Notes under the pieces: generated by a model
Seen by the model: only the letters and a program-made list of their open reading frames with translations
What the model was told of the DNA's origin: nothing
The model's database searches: none
DNA from: Clostridium sp. C105KSO13
GTDB lineage: Bacteria > Bacillota > Clostridia > Lachnospirales > Lachnospiraceae
Assembly (NCBI RefSeq): GCF_001517425.1
Contig: NZ_FBWL01000168.1
Span: 80,138-144,137 of the forward strand
Direction: 5' to 3'
Length of the DNA: 64,000 bases
Position numbers and translations under genes: made by a program
Part shown: piece after piece, positions 35,279-43,538 of the stretch
Layout of the letters: every line of letters begins with the position of its first letter
How positions within the stretch are numbered: the first letter of the stretch is position 1

Positions 35279-36095
35279 AGATATTACCATCGGACAGTAC
35301 TATCCGGCAAAAAGTGCGATTCACAGACTGGATCCAAGAGTAAAAATTATTTGTACTCTTTTATTTTTAGTGTCCCTGTTTATCCAGAGAAGTATACTGG
35401 GATATGTAATTGCAACTTTGTTTCTGGGGATGGTAGTATATACAAGCAAGGTGCCGCTGAAATTTATCCTGAAAGGGCTGAAACCTATCATTATGCTCCT
35501 CCTTATTACGGTCCTTTTTACACTTTTTTTGACAAGAGAAGGGGAAGAACTGTTTCATTTCTGGATTTTTCATATTACAGACAAAGGTTTGAGTACCACT
35601 GTCTATACGGCAATACGACTGATATATTTGATTATGGGCTCTTCTATTATGACCTTTACAACGACACCAAATGCACTGACGGATGGCATAGAGAGTGTTC
35701 TGCATCCACTGAATAAATTGAAAGTGCCGGTCCATGAGGTAGCAATGATGATGTCTATTGCATTGCGGTTCATTCCGATCCTGCTGGAGGAGACAGATAA
35801 GATCATGAAGGCTCAGATAGCAAGAGGGGCAGATTTGGAGAGTGGAAATATGATACAGAGGGTGAAAGCAATGATACCTGTTCTGGTACCTCTGTTTGTG
35901 TCGGCTTTTCGCAGAGCAAATGATCTTGCCCTGGCAATGGAAGCACGGTGTTATCGGGGCGGGGAAGGCAGAACGAAGATGAAACCGCTGGTATACCAGA
36001 CAAAAGATTATCTGGCATATACGGCAACTATGCTGTATATGGTGTTGATATTTTTTGTCGGGCGGTTTGTGCCTTTCCATGTTTGGATATTTTAG
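35271..36095 (+). CDS. ecfT: Energy-coupling factor transporter transmembrane protein EcfT
   Basis: 274 residues with five to six membrane segments and the two cytoplasmic coupling motifs of EcfT (ARGADLES and the later A-M-E-A-R-C-Y-R-G). It links the EcfA ATPases to S components. It ends 9 nt before truA, in the order ecfA1-ecfA2-ecfT-truA widely conserved in Firmicutes. Confidence 0.93.
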   Translation: MIRDITIGQYYPAKSAIHRLDPRVKIICTLLFLVSLFIQRSILGYVIATLFLGMVVYTSKVPLKFILKGLKPIIMLLLITVLFTLFLTREGEELFHFWIFHITDKGLSTTVYTAIRLIYLIMGSSIMTFTTTPNALTDGIESVLHPLNKLKVPVHEVAMMMSIALRFIPILLEETDKIMKAQIARGADLESGNMIQRVKAMIPVLVPLFVSAFRRANDLALAMEARCYRGGEGRTKMKPLVYQTKDYLAYTATMLYMVLIFFVGRFVPFHVWIF

Positions 36096-36104
36096 AGAGG
36101 GATT

Positions 36105-36839
36105 ATGAAGCGTTTTAAACTTACAGTAGCCTATGATGGGTCAAATTACTGCGGATGGCAGATTCAGCCCAACGGCATTACAATAGAAGAAGTTTTGAAT
36201 AAGAAATTATCTGGGCTGCTGGAAGCAGATATACACGTCATAGGGGCCAGCCGCACTGATTCCGGTGTGCATGCTCTGGGCAATGTGGCTGTTTTTGACT
36301 CAGATACCACAATCCCGCCTGAACGTTTGGCCTATGCATTAAACCGGCGTCTTCCGGAGGATATTGTTGTTATAAAATCAGAAGAAGTAGCCATGGACTG
36401 GCATCCCCGCCACTGCAGCTCAGTAAAGACTTATGAATACCATATTTTAAACAGCAAAATTCCGGACCCCACAAGGAGACTGACCCGCTACTTTGTTTCA
36501 TATATGTTGGATTTGGAGAAAATGAAAGAGGCTGCCGCTTACCTGGTCGGAGAACATGACTTTGCCAGTTTCTGTAATGTGAGGACAAATGTGGAGGATA
36601 CCGTGCGAACAATTTACAGGCTGGATATAGAACAAAGCGGAGATGAAATTACAATACGGGTCATCGGAAACGGTTTTCTTTATAATATGGTGCGGATTAT
36701 TGTAGGTACTCTGTTAAGAGTGGGCAGAGGTTTTTATACGCCGGACAGGGTAAAGGATATTCTGGTAGCCAGAGACAGGCAGGCGGCCGGAGTGACAGCA
36801 CCGCCTCATGGCCTGGTGCTGATCGGAATTGACTATTAA
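36105..36839 (+). CDS. truA: tRNA pseudouridine synthase A
   Basis: 244 residues. The catalytic Asp is in the SRTDSGVHA motif. Other landmarks are YDGSNYCGWQ at the start and the C-terminal FLYNMVRIIVG. It makes pseudouridine at positions 38-40 of many tRNAs. In most Firmicutes rplM and rpsI follow directly. Here nagB follows, and the ribosomal genes are 14.8 kb away. Confidence 0.95.
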   Translation: MKRFKLTVAYDGSNYCGWQIQPNGITIEEVLNKKLSGLLEADIHVIGASRTDSGVHALGNVAVFDSDTTIPPERLAYALNRRLPEDIVVIKSEEVAMDWHPRHCSSVKTYEYHILNSKIPDPTRRLTRYFVSYMLDLEKMKEAAAYLVGEHDFASFCNVRTNVEDTVRTIYRLDIEQSGDEITIRVIGNGFLYNMVRIIVGTLLRVGRGFYTPDRVKDILVARDRQAAGVTAPPHGLVLIGIDY

Positions 36840-36867
36840 AAGAAATATTGTCAGGGAGGAAGAAAAT

Positions 36868-37605
36868 ATGAGAATTATAGAAGCGAAAGATTATAAAGAC
36901 ATGAGCAAAAAAGCAGCAGATGTTATCGGAGCTCAGATTATTTTAAAGCCCAACTGTGTTCTGGGGCTGGCAACTGGATCCACACCTATAGGTGCTTATG
37001 ACTGCCTGGCTGAAAGATGTAAAAATGGGGAACTGGACTTTTCGGGAATATCTACCGTAAACTTAGATGAATACAAAGGTCTGGACAAGAAGAACAATCA
37101 GAGTTATTACTATTTTATGCATAAGCATTTGTTTGATCGTGTGAACATAGATGAGACACGCACACACCTGCCCAACGGCATGGAACCGGATTCTGCCAAA
37201 GAATGCAGAAGGTATGAGGATTTAATTGCATCTACGGGTGGAATAGATCTGCAGATCCTTGGTCTTGGTCACAATGGTCATATCGGTTTCAATGAGCCGG
37301 CCCAGGCTTTCTGCAAAGAAACCCAATGTGTGGACTTGACAGAGAGTACCATTGAAGCTAATAAACGTTTCTTCGCTTCTGCAGATGAGGTGCCCAGACA
37401 GGCGTATACTATGGGGATTAAGACAATCATGCAGGCAAGAAGGATTCTGCTGGTCGTGAGTGGAGAAGACAAGGCTGACATTGTTGCGAAAACATTGTCA
37501 GGTGATGTGACACCGGGAGTTCCCGCGTCCATTCTACAGATGCATCCAAATGTAATCGTGGTGGCAGATAAAGCCGCCTTGTCTAAAATAGCTGCCGCAA
37601 TATAA
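36868..37605 (+). CDS. nagB: Glucosamine-6-phosphate deaminase
   Basis: 245 residues. LGLATGSTPIGAYD, the NLDEYKGL motif with the catalytic Asp, and GLGHNGHIGFNEPA are all present. It converts glucosamine 6-phosphate to fructose 6-phosphate and ammonium. A longer frame opens 13 codons upstream, but GGAGG before ATG 36868 sets the start. nagA is absent from the vicinity. Confidence 0.95.
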   Translation: MRIIEAKDYKDMSKKAADVIGAQIILKPNCVLGLATGSTPIGAYDCLAERCKNGELDFSGISTVNLDEYKGLDKKNNQSYYYFMHKHLFDRVNIDETRTHLPNGMEPDSAKECRRYEDLIASTGGIDLQILGLGHNGHIGFNEPAQAFCKETQCVDLTESTIEANKRFFASADEVPRQAYTMGIKTIMQARRILLVVSGEDKADIVAKTLSGDVTPGVPASILQMHPNVIVVADKAALSKIAAAI

Positions 37606-37620
37606 AGTTTAGAAAAATTA

Positions 37621-37642
37621 AGGGAGCTGATTTTCAGCTCCC
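37621..37642. terminator. Bidirectional terminator between nagB and hxlR
   Basis: GGGAGCTGA and TCAGCTCCC form a perfect 9-bp stem. The upstream A-rich stretch gives a T-run on the minus strand. The hxlR stop codon lies inside the stem. Confidence 0.8.
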
Positions 37643-38059
37643 AAGACTGCAGATTTCAAGTTTCTCTTCCGCTTCTTTACGTTCTTTTACTTCATCTCTA
37701 AAAAGATTAATGTAAGAAGCTCCAAATTCGTGCATCATTTCCATAATCGGCACAAGCTGTTTCCCCATTTCCGTAATTTCATATTCTACTTTCGGAGGGA
37801 CTAAAGGATATGCATGGCGGGTAATTAAATGATCTTCTTCTAAGCTGCGCAGCTGCTTGGTAAGCATTTTCCGCGTGACACCAGGCATACGCCTTAAAAG
37901 TTCATTATAACGCAGGGTTTTATTGCTTAATAACCATAAAATCAGTATCTTCCATTTGCCCGAGAGCAGCTTTTGTACCAGAACCATTGGACATAAATCT
38001 TCCTTCAGACAGGTTTCTCTCATAAGGCAACCGTCATGTTTATCTGTATTTGCATCCAT
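37634..38059 (-). CDS. HxlR family regulator, divergent to the EET locus
   Basis: 141 residues. The HxlR winged helix is clear: SGKWKILILWLL, RYNELLRRMPGVTRKMLTKQLRSLE, then YEITEMGK. Three cysteines lie in the first 25 residues (Cys11, Cys17, Cys23). Thiol-based sensing of quinones or electrophiles is known for the relatives YodB and HypR. The divergently transcribed neighbour is the quinone/flavin electron-transfer locus, and two palindromes lie between the two starts. Control of that locus is therefore a reasonable inference. Confidence 0.9.
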   Translation of the reverse strand: MDANTDKHDGCLMRETCLKEDLCPMVLVQKLLSGKWKILILWLLSNKTLRYNELLRRMPGVTRKMLTKQLRSLEEDHLITRHAYPLVPPKVEYEITEMGKQLVPIMEMMHEFGASYINLFRDEVKERKEAEEKLEICSLGS

Positions 38060-38361
38060 AAATGTATCAACACCTTTCTGGATGAATATCTGTTGGCGTA
38101 GTGTATATAATAAGGTATCCTAAAGGATACTTAGGTACTATAAAGTGCCTGCTTGTAAATAATTGGTTTATACTTTAATATTAGATAAAAATGTAGTTTT
38201 TATAAGACTTGCTTATTATACAGGAAACAGGGCAGATTTGCAACTTTTCATTGTTAAGGAATTAACGCCTATTCCTGCTGCAAGCTATCTATTTTACTAA
38301 TGTTTCATGTAGATAAAAAAGAATCTTGTTATCCGTTTACTTATGAACCAAGGAGAGAAAA
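38060..38361. promoter_or_regulatory. Divergent hxlR-ndh2 regulatory region
   Basis: Contains GTATCC-TAAA-GGATAC (38115-38130) and, 2 nt on, AGGTAC-TATAAA-GTGCCT (38133-38150), two adjacent inverted repeats likely to be HxlR operators. A promoter toward ndh2 follows: TTGTAA (38153-38158), 17 nt, TAATAT (38176-38181). About 180 bp of leader separate it from ndh2, with no further feature recognised. Confidence 0.65.
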
Positions 38362-40395
38362 ATGAAGAGATTAGTAATCATTGGGGCGGGCTATGCCGGT
38401 ATTCTTACAGCGAAAAAGCTTGCTAAAAAAATTAAAAAGCAGAAAAAACAAGGGGATGTGGAGATCACTATCATCGATAGAAATCCCTTCCACACTATGC
38501 TCACAGAATTGCACGAGGTTGCAGCGGGCAGAGTAGATGAGGACAGTATTAAAATCAGCTTAAGCAAAGTGTTCGCAGGCAGAAAAGTAAATGTTGTGCT
38601 GGATACTGTGGCGGATGTGGACTTTGAGGCCAAAGTTGTAAAAGGAGAAGATGCTTCGTACGAGTACGACTATCTGGTAATGGCAGCAGGTTCCCAGCCA
38701 ACTACCTATGGGGTTCCAGGTGTAGACGAATATACCTTTAAGCTCTGGTCTTATGAAGACGCCGTTTTGCTCAAGGATCATATCTTAAATACGTTCCGTA
38801 GGGCGGCTGCTGAAAGAAATGAGAAAGAACGCAGAAGGATGCTTACATTTTACGTGGTAGGCGCAGGCTTTACCGGAGTAGAAATGGTGGGCGAGCTGGC
38901 AGAATATGTACCGATTCTCTGTGACAAATTTGAAATTGACAGAAAAGAAGTTACTATGGTCAATGTGGATGGTCTGAGCAGGCCGGTTCCTAATATGCCT
39001 GAGAAGCAATCTGCGAAAATTGCAAGAAGGCTGAATAAGATGGGCGTTGAGCTCTGTATGAATTCTTTTGTAACCCGGATTACCGAAGGTTCTATTGTAT
39101 ATAAGCACAATGATAAGGAAGAAGAAAGAAGTGTGGGCACAGTCATCTGGGTGGCGGGAATTCAGAGCTGCACTATAGCAGAAACAGCAGCAGATGCTTT
39201 GGAAAAACAAAGAGGCGGACGCATTCCGGTGGACAAGTATCTCCGCTCTACGAAAGACGAATCTGTTTACGTTGTCGGTGATAACATGTATTATGTTCCC
39301 GAGGGGGATACAGTATCTGTTCCCCAGATGGTGGAAAATGGTGAGCAGAGTGCCGATACGGCGGCCCACAATCTTACTGCCGCCGTGACCGGACAAGGTG
39401 AGATGGAAGAGTATAAGCCATCTTTCCACGGAGTAATGGTATGTGTCGGAGGGCGCTACGGAACAGCACATGTGGGGTTTGGAAAGCATTTCTTTGGACT
39501 GCCGTCCTGGCTGGCTATGTTTGCCAAACATTTTATCAATATCATTTACTTTATTCAGGTGCTGGGATGGAATAAAGTATTTAGTTATATGAAGCATGAG
39601 TTCTTCACTGTGCGCAACTGCAGAAGCTTTGTAGGCGGACATTTTTCCAACAGAACTCCAAGCTTCCTTCTTGCACCACTAAGATTCTGGCTTGGTGCCG
39701 TGTGGCTGTTTGAAGGAATCATGAAGGTGGTAGAAGGCTGGTTTAGTAAACCAATGCTTAACGGGTTTTTTGGCGGTGCAAATTCCTGGTATGACAGTAT
39801 ACTAAGTACCGTCAGCAATACTGCCGCTGCGGCAGCAGATGCAGTAAGCTCTGCAACTGCGGCAGCATCAAATGTAACTGCAGCAGCAGATGCAGTAAGT
39901 TCGGCAACAGGCGCGGCAGGTGCAGCAGATGCAGCCGCTTCTGTGGGACATGTGATTTTCAACTGGAACATTTTAGGACTATTCAAGATGATATTTGTCA
40001 GCGGAGCGGATCTTGCATCCTCAACTTTGAGTGACCTTGCCTTTAAACTGGATGTTCCGGTTATGAACTGGTTTGTGAATAAATGTATTCTGCCAAATGA
40101 CGGAGTACAAATGGCAATGCAAATCTTTATTGTAGTAATGGAAATTTTGATTGGACTTGCACTGATGGGCGGACTTCTCACATCTCCGGCAGCAGCCATG
40201 TCCCTGGTTTTACAGTTTATGTTTGTATGTACAACAGGCTTGTATCTGAACACTTTCTGGATGATTTTCGCGGGAATTGCAGTATTGATCGGAGCGGGAA
40301 GAACATTTGGACTGGATTATTATGCCATGCCGGCGCTGAAGAAGTGGTGGAGAAAACTGCCCCTGATTCGAAAGTCATATCTGTACCACGATTAG
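38362..40395 (+). CDS. ndh2: Type II NADH dehydrogenase with C-terminal membrane domain (Ndh2 of EET)
   Basis: 677 residues. The N-terminal 400 residues are an NDH-2-like flavoprotein: FAD motif IGAGYAG (7-13), NAD motif VVGAGFTGVE, and YVVGDN. After about residue 420 come several membrane helices of DoxX-like character. These are interrupted by an Ala/Ser-rich segment (about 490-530) that contains the repeat AAADAVSSAT twice. Ordinary NDH-2 proteins lack the membrane extension, whereas the Listeria EET Ndh2 has one. It should pass NADH electrons to a dedicated quinone pool. AAGGAGAG precedes the ATG. It is the first gene of the locus. Confidence 0.88.
   Translation: MKRLVIIGAGYAGILTAKKLAKKIKKQKKQGDVEITIIDRNPFHTMLTELHEVAAGRVDEDSIKISLSKVFAGRKVNVVLDTVADVDFEAKVVKGEDASYEYDYLVMAAGSQPTTYGVPGVDEYTFKLWSYEDAVLLKDHILNTFRRAAAERNEKERRRMLTFYVVGAGFTGVEMVGELAEYVPILCDKFEIDRKEVTMVNVDGLSRPVPNMPEKQSAKIARRLNKMGVELCMNSFVTRITEGSIVYKHNDKEEERSVGTVIWVAGIQSCTIAETAADALEKQRGGRIPVDKYLRSTKDESVYVVGDNMYYVPEGDTVSVPQMVENGEQSADTAAHNLTAAVTGQGEMEEYKPSFHGVMVCVGGRYGTAHVGFGKHFFGLPSWLAMFAKHFINIIYFIQVLGWNKVFSYMKHEFFTVRNCRSFVGGHFSNRTPSFLLAPLRFWLGAVWLFEGIMKVVEGWFSKPMLNGFFGGANSWYDSILSTVSNTAAAAADAVSSATAAASNVTAAADAVSSATGAAGAADAAASVGHVIFNWNILGLFKMIFVSGADLASSTLSDLAFKLDVPVMNWFVNKCILPNDGVQMAMQIFIVVMEILIGLALMGGLLTSPAAAMSLVLQFMFVCTTGLYLNTFWMIFAGIAVLIGAGRTFGLDYYAMPALKKWWRKLPLIRKSYLYHD
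39832..39908 (+). repeat. Direct repeat within ndh2 encoding the Ala-rich linker
   Basis: Two 26-bp units starting GCAGCAGATGCAGTAAG lie at 39832-39857 and 39883-39908, 51 bp apart. They encode the repeated AAADAVSSAT. A third, partial copy, GCAGCAGATGCAG, follows. Confidence 0.75.
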
Positions 40396-40414
40396 AAAAG
40401 CTGTAGGTGAAAAA

Positions 40415-41380
40415 ATGGAGAAATTAACATATGAGGAGTCCTATGAGCTTGTAAAAGAAGAGATTCAAAAGGCTCTTACCAAATCTCCCCGCATAATCAA
40501 TAATTACCTGACGCATCTATCGGCCTCTCAGGGGAAGATGATTCGTGCAGTTTCAGTGCTGCTTTGTGCAGAGGATGAGGAAGGAAAGATTCATCCCGGC
40601 GCAGTCCACGCTGCGGCTGCAATTGAAATCATCCATCTGGCGTCCCTTGTCCATGATGATGTTATTGACGATGCGGATTTGAGAAGAGGGAAGGAAACAC
40701 TTCAGAAAAAATACGGAAAACGTACCGCGGTTATTTGTGGTGATTACTTGTTGAGTCTTGCACTGAAAATGATTGCGGCAATTCCAAACCGAAAGGACTA
40801 TGAAGATTATGCTGATATGAATCTGCCGGATTATATCAGCAGATTGTGTACAGGAGAGCTGCTGCAGCATATAAACAACAATAACCTGAACCTAACAGTC
40901 TTTGACTATATTAAAATTATATCGGGGAAGACAGCTGCACTTTTTGAGGCATCTTTTCTGGCAGGAGCCATTTTTGGCGGGTATTCAGCCGAGGAGATTA
41001 AAAAATACCGTAAGATTGGAAATTATGCCGGCTTAGTTTTCCAGATGCAGGATGACTGCCTGGACTTTGATGAGACGATTGAACAGGCGAAAAAACCGGT
41101 ACAGTCGGATTACGAGCAGGGTGTTATTACTCTTCCGTTGATACACGCATTAGGCCAGCTGCCTGATTTTAAAAGAAAAGCAGCCCAGGGGACTGTCTCC
41201 AGAGAGGACATTGATCGGGCAGTGGAGGAGTCCGGTGGTTTAGGTTTTACAAAGCATTTGATCGGACGATATTACAAAAAAGCTGAGCGCTGCATCGGCA
41301 GGCTGGATGCAACAGAAGAAAAACGTGCGAGACTTACTGCGATTTTGAACAAAGCTACCGGAATGAAAATGGAACTATAG
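40415..41380 (+). CDS. dmkB: Polyprenyl diphosphate synthase (DmkB-like)
   Basis: 321 residues. Both aspartate-rich motifs of trans-prenyl synthases are present: HDDVIDDADLRRG and DDCLDF. It builds the prenyl tail of a quinone. In this position, between ndh2 and a UbiA-type prenyltransferase, it corresponds to DmkB of the flavin-based EET system, which feeds a separate demethylmenaquinone pool. A weak TAGGTG site precedes the ATG. The chain length made cannot be read. Confidence 0.88.
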   Translation: MEKLTYEESYELVKEEIQKALTKSPRIINNYLTHLSASQGKMIRAVSVLLCAEDEEGKIHPGAVHAAAAIEIIHLASLVHDDVIDDADLRRGKETLQKKYGKRTAVICGDYLLSLALKMIAAIPNRKDYEDYADMNLPDYISRLCTGELLQHINNNNLNLTVFDYIKIISGKTAALFEASFLAGAIFGGYSAEEIKKYRKIGNYAGLVFQMQDDCLDFDETIEQAKKPVQSDYEQGVITLPLIHALGQLPDFKRKAAQGTVSREDIDRAVEESGGLGFTKHLIGRYYKKAERCIGRLDATEEKRARLTAILNKATGMKMEL

Positions 41381-41396
41381 AGGGAGAATATGAGAG

Positions 41397-42308
41397 ATGC
41401 TTGCAAGGTTTTTTGACTATATAGAGATTAAGACAAAGATTACAAGTACGTTTACTTTTCTCCTGACCATAGGCTTCCTTTTGTATCAAAGGCAGGAAAT
41501 ACAGTGGGGAAAGACACTTATATTTTTTGCAGGGATGTTTCTTTTTGACCTGACGACTACTGCAATAAATAATTATATTGATACGAAAGATAATGAGCAG
41601 GTTCTTGCATTTGACAGAAGACAGGCACTTCTGATCATTTATGCCCTGTTCGGGATCAGCACTGCACTGGGCCTTTATCTTGCTTACCTTACAGATTTGG
41701 TTGTTTTGGCTGCCGGTGGTTTATGTTTTCTTTTTGGGGTTTTTTATACCTATGGGCCGCTGCCGATTTCCAGAATGCCGTTGGGAGAAGTGATGTCCGG
41801 TTTCTTTTATGGGATGATGATTCCGTTTATATTAATGTATATCAATACACCAGAAGGAACTTTTCTGACCTACAAACTGAGCTGGGAAACAATCTATCTG
41901 TCGGTGCAGGTTGTTCCGATTCTCACATTATTTCTTTTTGCAGTGATACCGTTTTCTGTAACGGCAAATATTATGCTGGCAAATAACATCTGTGATGTGG
42001 AAAAAGATGTTGCGGTGAGACGACATACGCTGCCTTATTATATAGGGAAAAAAGCGCTGCCTTTGTTTGCGGGACTTTACTATATAACCTATATTTCCAC
42101 GATTCTGCTGGTAATATTTAAAATTTTGTCTCCGGTAACGCTGCTCGCAGTTTTAACGATTATTCCGGTACAGAGAAATATCCGCATCTTCTGGAAAAAA
42201 CAGGAGAAAAGCACAACGTTTAATATTAGTATTATTAATTTTATTTTAATTATGGGCGGGAACGCCCTGGCAATATTTTTATCTGTGATTCTGGACAGAT
42301 TTTTGTAA
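41397..42308 (+). CDS. dmkA: UbiA family prenyltransferase (DmkA/MenA-like)
   Basis: 303 residues with eight to nine membrane helices. The two Asp-rich UbiA motifs are NNYIDTKDNEQ (around 60) and NNICDVEKDVAVRR (around 200). Relatives attach a polyprenyl chain to 1,4-dihydroxy-2-naphthoate, giving demethylmenaquinone. GGGAG lies 10 nt before the ATG. Context points to the DmkA role in EET. No methyltransferase (MenG) or other men gene is in the window, so the naphthoate must come from elsewhere. Confidence 0.88.
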   Translation: MLARFFDYIEIKTKITSTFTFLLTIGFLLYQRQEIQWGKTLIFFAGMFLFDLTTTAINNYIDTKDNEQVLAFDRRQALLIIYALFGISTALGLYLAYLTDLVVLAAGGLCFLFGVFYTYGPLPISRMPLGEVMSGFFYGMMIPFILMYINTPEGTFLTYKLSWETIYLSVQVVPILTLFLFAVIPFSVTANIMLANNICDVEKDVAVRRHTLPYYIGKKALPLFAGLYYITYISTILLVIFKILSPVTLLAVLTIIPVQRNIRIFWKKQEKSTTFNISIINFILIMGGNALAIFLSVILDRFL

Positions 42309-42384
42309 CATTGTTTTCATCCGGGTAACCGGATTGAAATAGAAAAGAAACGGCCGCAGTGACGGCGTAAAATGGAGGTACAAT

Positions 42385-43449
42385 ATGAAAAAAGCAGCAG
42401 CATTATTACTCTGTACGACCCTTGCCGCAGGAGCACTTACTGCTTGTGGAGGGAATAAGACAGAGACCACAAAGACAGAGGACAAAAAGACAGAAAGCAC
42501 GAAGGAAGAAACCACGGATGCAGGAGAGGCAAAGACCGGGCTTGCAGTGATTACATCACTTGCTTCCTCAACATCTGCAGGCGAAGAAGATGGACTGGCA
42601 CAGACAGATTCTACAGTAGTAGCTGTACTTGTCGATGCCGAAGGTAAAATTCTGGATTGTAAAATTGATTCAGCCCAGACAAAAATCAACTTTACTAAAG
42701 AGGGCAAGCTTGCAACTGACACAGCAGCTGAGCTTAAGTCTAAACAGGAACTGGGGGCTGACTATGGTCTGGGAAAAGCATCTTCCATTAAAAAGGAATG
42801 GAATGAACAGGCTGATGCATTTGCCGAATATGCAGTAGGAAAAACAGTAGACGAAATAAAAGGTGTTGCAGTGAATGAAGAAGGAGTGCCTGCAGATGAG
42901 GATTTGAAATCTTCTGTAACAATTCATGTAGGAGATTTTGTTGGCGGTATTGAGAAAGCAGCAGCAAATGCAAAAGCCTTAGGAGCAGGCAGCGCCGACA
43001 AACTTGGTCTGGGCGTTACGACTGAAATAGCAAACTCCACAGATGCAGCAGCTGATGAGGAAGGACTTGCAGAAGCCTATTCCATGTATTCTGCTGTTAC
43101 AACTGATGCAGACGGCAAAATCACAAGCTGCTATGTGGATGCAACACAGGGTGATGTGAACTTTGATACAAAGGGTGTTATTACTTCCGATTTGAAGAAA
43201 GAGGTTAAAACAAAACAGGAGCTGGGGGATGGCTACGGCATGAAGAAAGCGTCTTCCATCGGCAAAGAGTGGTTTGAACAGGCAGATGCGTTTGCTGAGT
43301 ATGCAAAAGGAAAGACAGCATCAGATGTCAGCAAAATCGCAGTCAGTGAGGAAGGCCTTGCTTCAGATGAAGACCTGATTTCTTCTGTAACGGTACACGT
43401 ATCGCCATTTATAACTGTAGTTGAAAAAGCAGCAGAGAATGCAAAATAA
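42385..43449 (+). CDS. pplA: PplA-like extracellular lipoprotein with two repeated domains
   Basis: 354 residues. The lipobox LTAC puts a lipid on Cys21. A Thr/Glu/Lys-rich tether (22-50) leads to two homologous domains (about 51-193 and 208-350) offset by exactly 157 residues. Shared landmarks are DSAQTKINF/DATQGDVNF (95, 252), KQELGxxYG (120, 277) and EQADAFAEYA (141, 298). Listeria PplA, the flavinylated surface shuttle of EET, has the same architecture as I recall it. The canonical ApbE target motif (SGAT-like) is not visible, so the flavin attachment residues are unknown. GGAGG precedes the ATG. A hairpin follows the gene. Confidence 0.82.
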   Translation: MKKAAALLLCTTLAAGALTACGGNKTETTKTEDKKTESTKEETTDAGEAKTGLAVITSLASSTSAGEEDGLAQTDSTVVAVLVDAEGKILDCKIDSAQTKINFTKEGKLATDTAAELKSKQELGADYGLGKASSIKKEWNEQADAFAEYAVGKTVDEIKGVAVNEEGVPADEDLKSSVTIHVGDFVGGIEKAAANAKALGAGSADKLGLGVTTEIANSTDAAADEEGLAEAYSMYSAVTTDADGKITSCYVDATQGDVNFDTKGVITSDLKKEVKTKQELGDGYGMKKASSIGKEWFEQADAFAEYAKGKTASDVSKIAVSEEGLASDEDLISSVTVHVSPFITVVEKAAENAK

Positions 43450-43472
43450 TAGTAAGAAACAGTGATATCCGT

Positions 43473-43495
43473 GGGATGCATTATTCATGCATCCC
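43473..43495 (+). terminator. Hairpin after pplA
   Basis: GGGATGCA and TGCATCCC form a perfect 8-bp stem followed by ATTTCGTTT. It may act as a partial terminator, setting high expression of the lipoprotein relative to fmnB-eetA-eetB. Confidence 0.7.
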
Positions 43496-43538
43496 ATTTC
43501 GTTTAATACGGTTTTAAGCTGATTTTAGGGGAAGGCAC

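Noticed and set aside
33594..36095. ECF ATPases and EcfT as a dedicated riboflavin transporter of the EET locus
   Set aside because: They are in the conserved Firmicutes housekeeping position before truA, and no S component is near; they may serve many vitamins.
39832..39935. Possible CRISPR or tandem-repeat array
   Set aside because: Only two full units with coding sense, inside ndh2; it encodes an Ala-rich linker and has no spacers. No CRISPR array was seen in the window.
42279..42722. 147-codon minus-strand frame opposite pplA, rich in Ser/Val
   Set aside because: Mirror of the biased codon pattern of the lipoprotein gene; no ribosome binding site.
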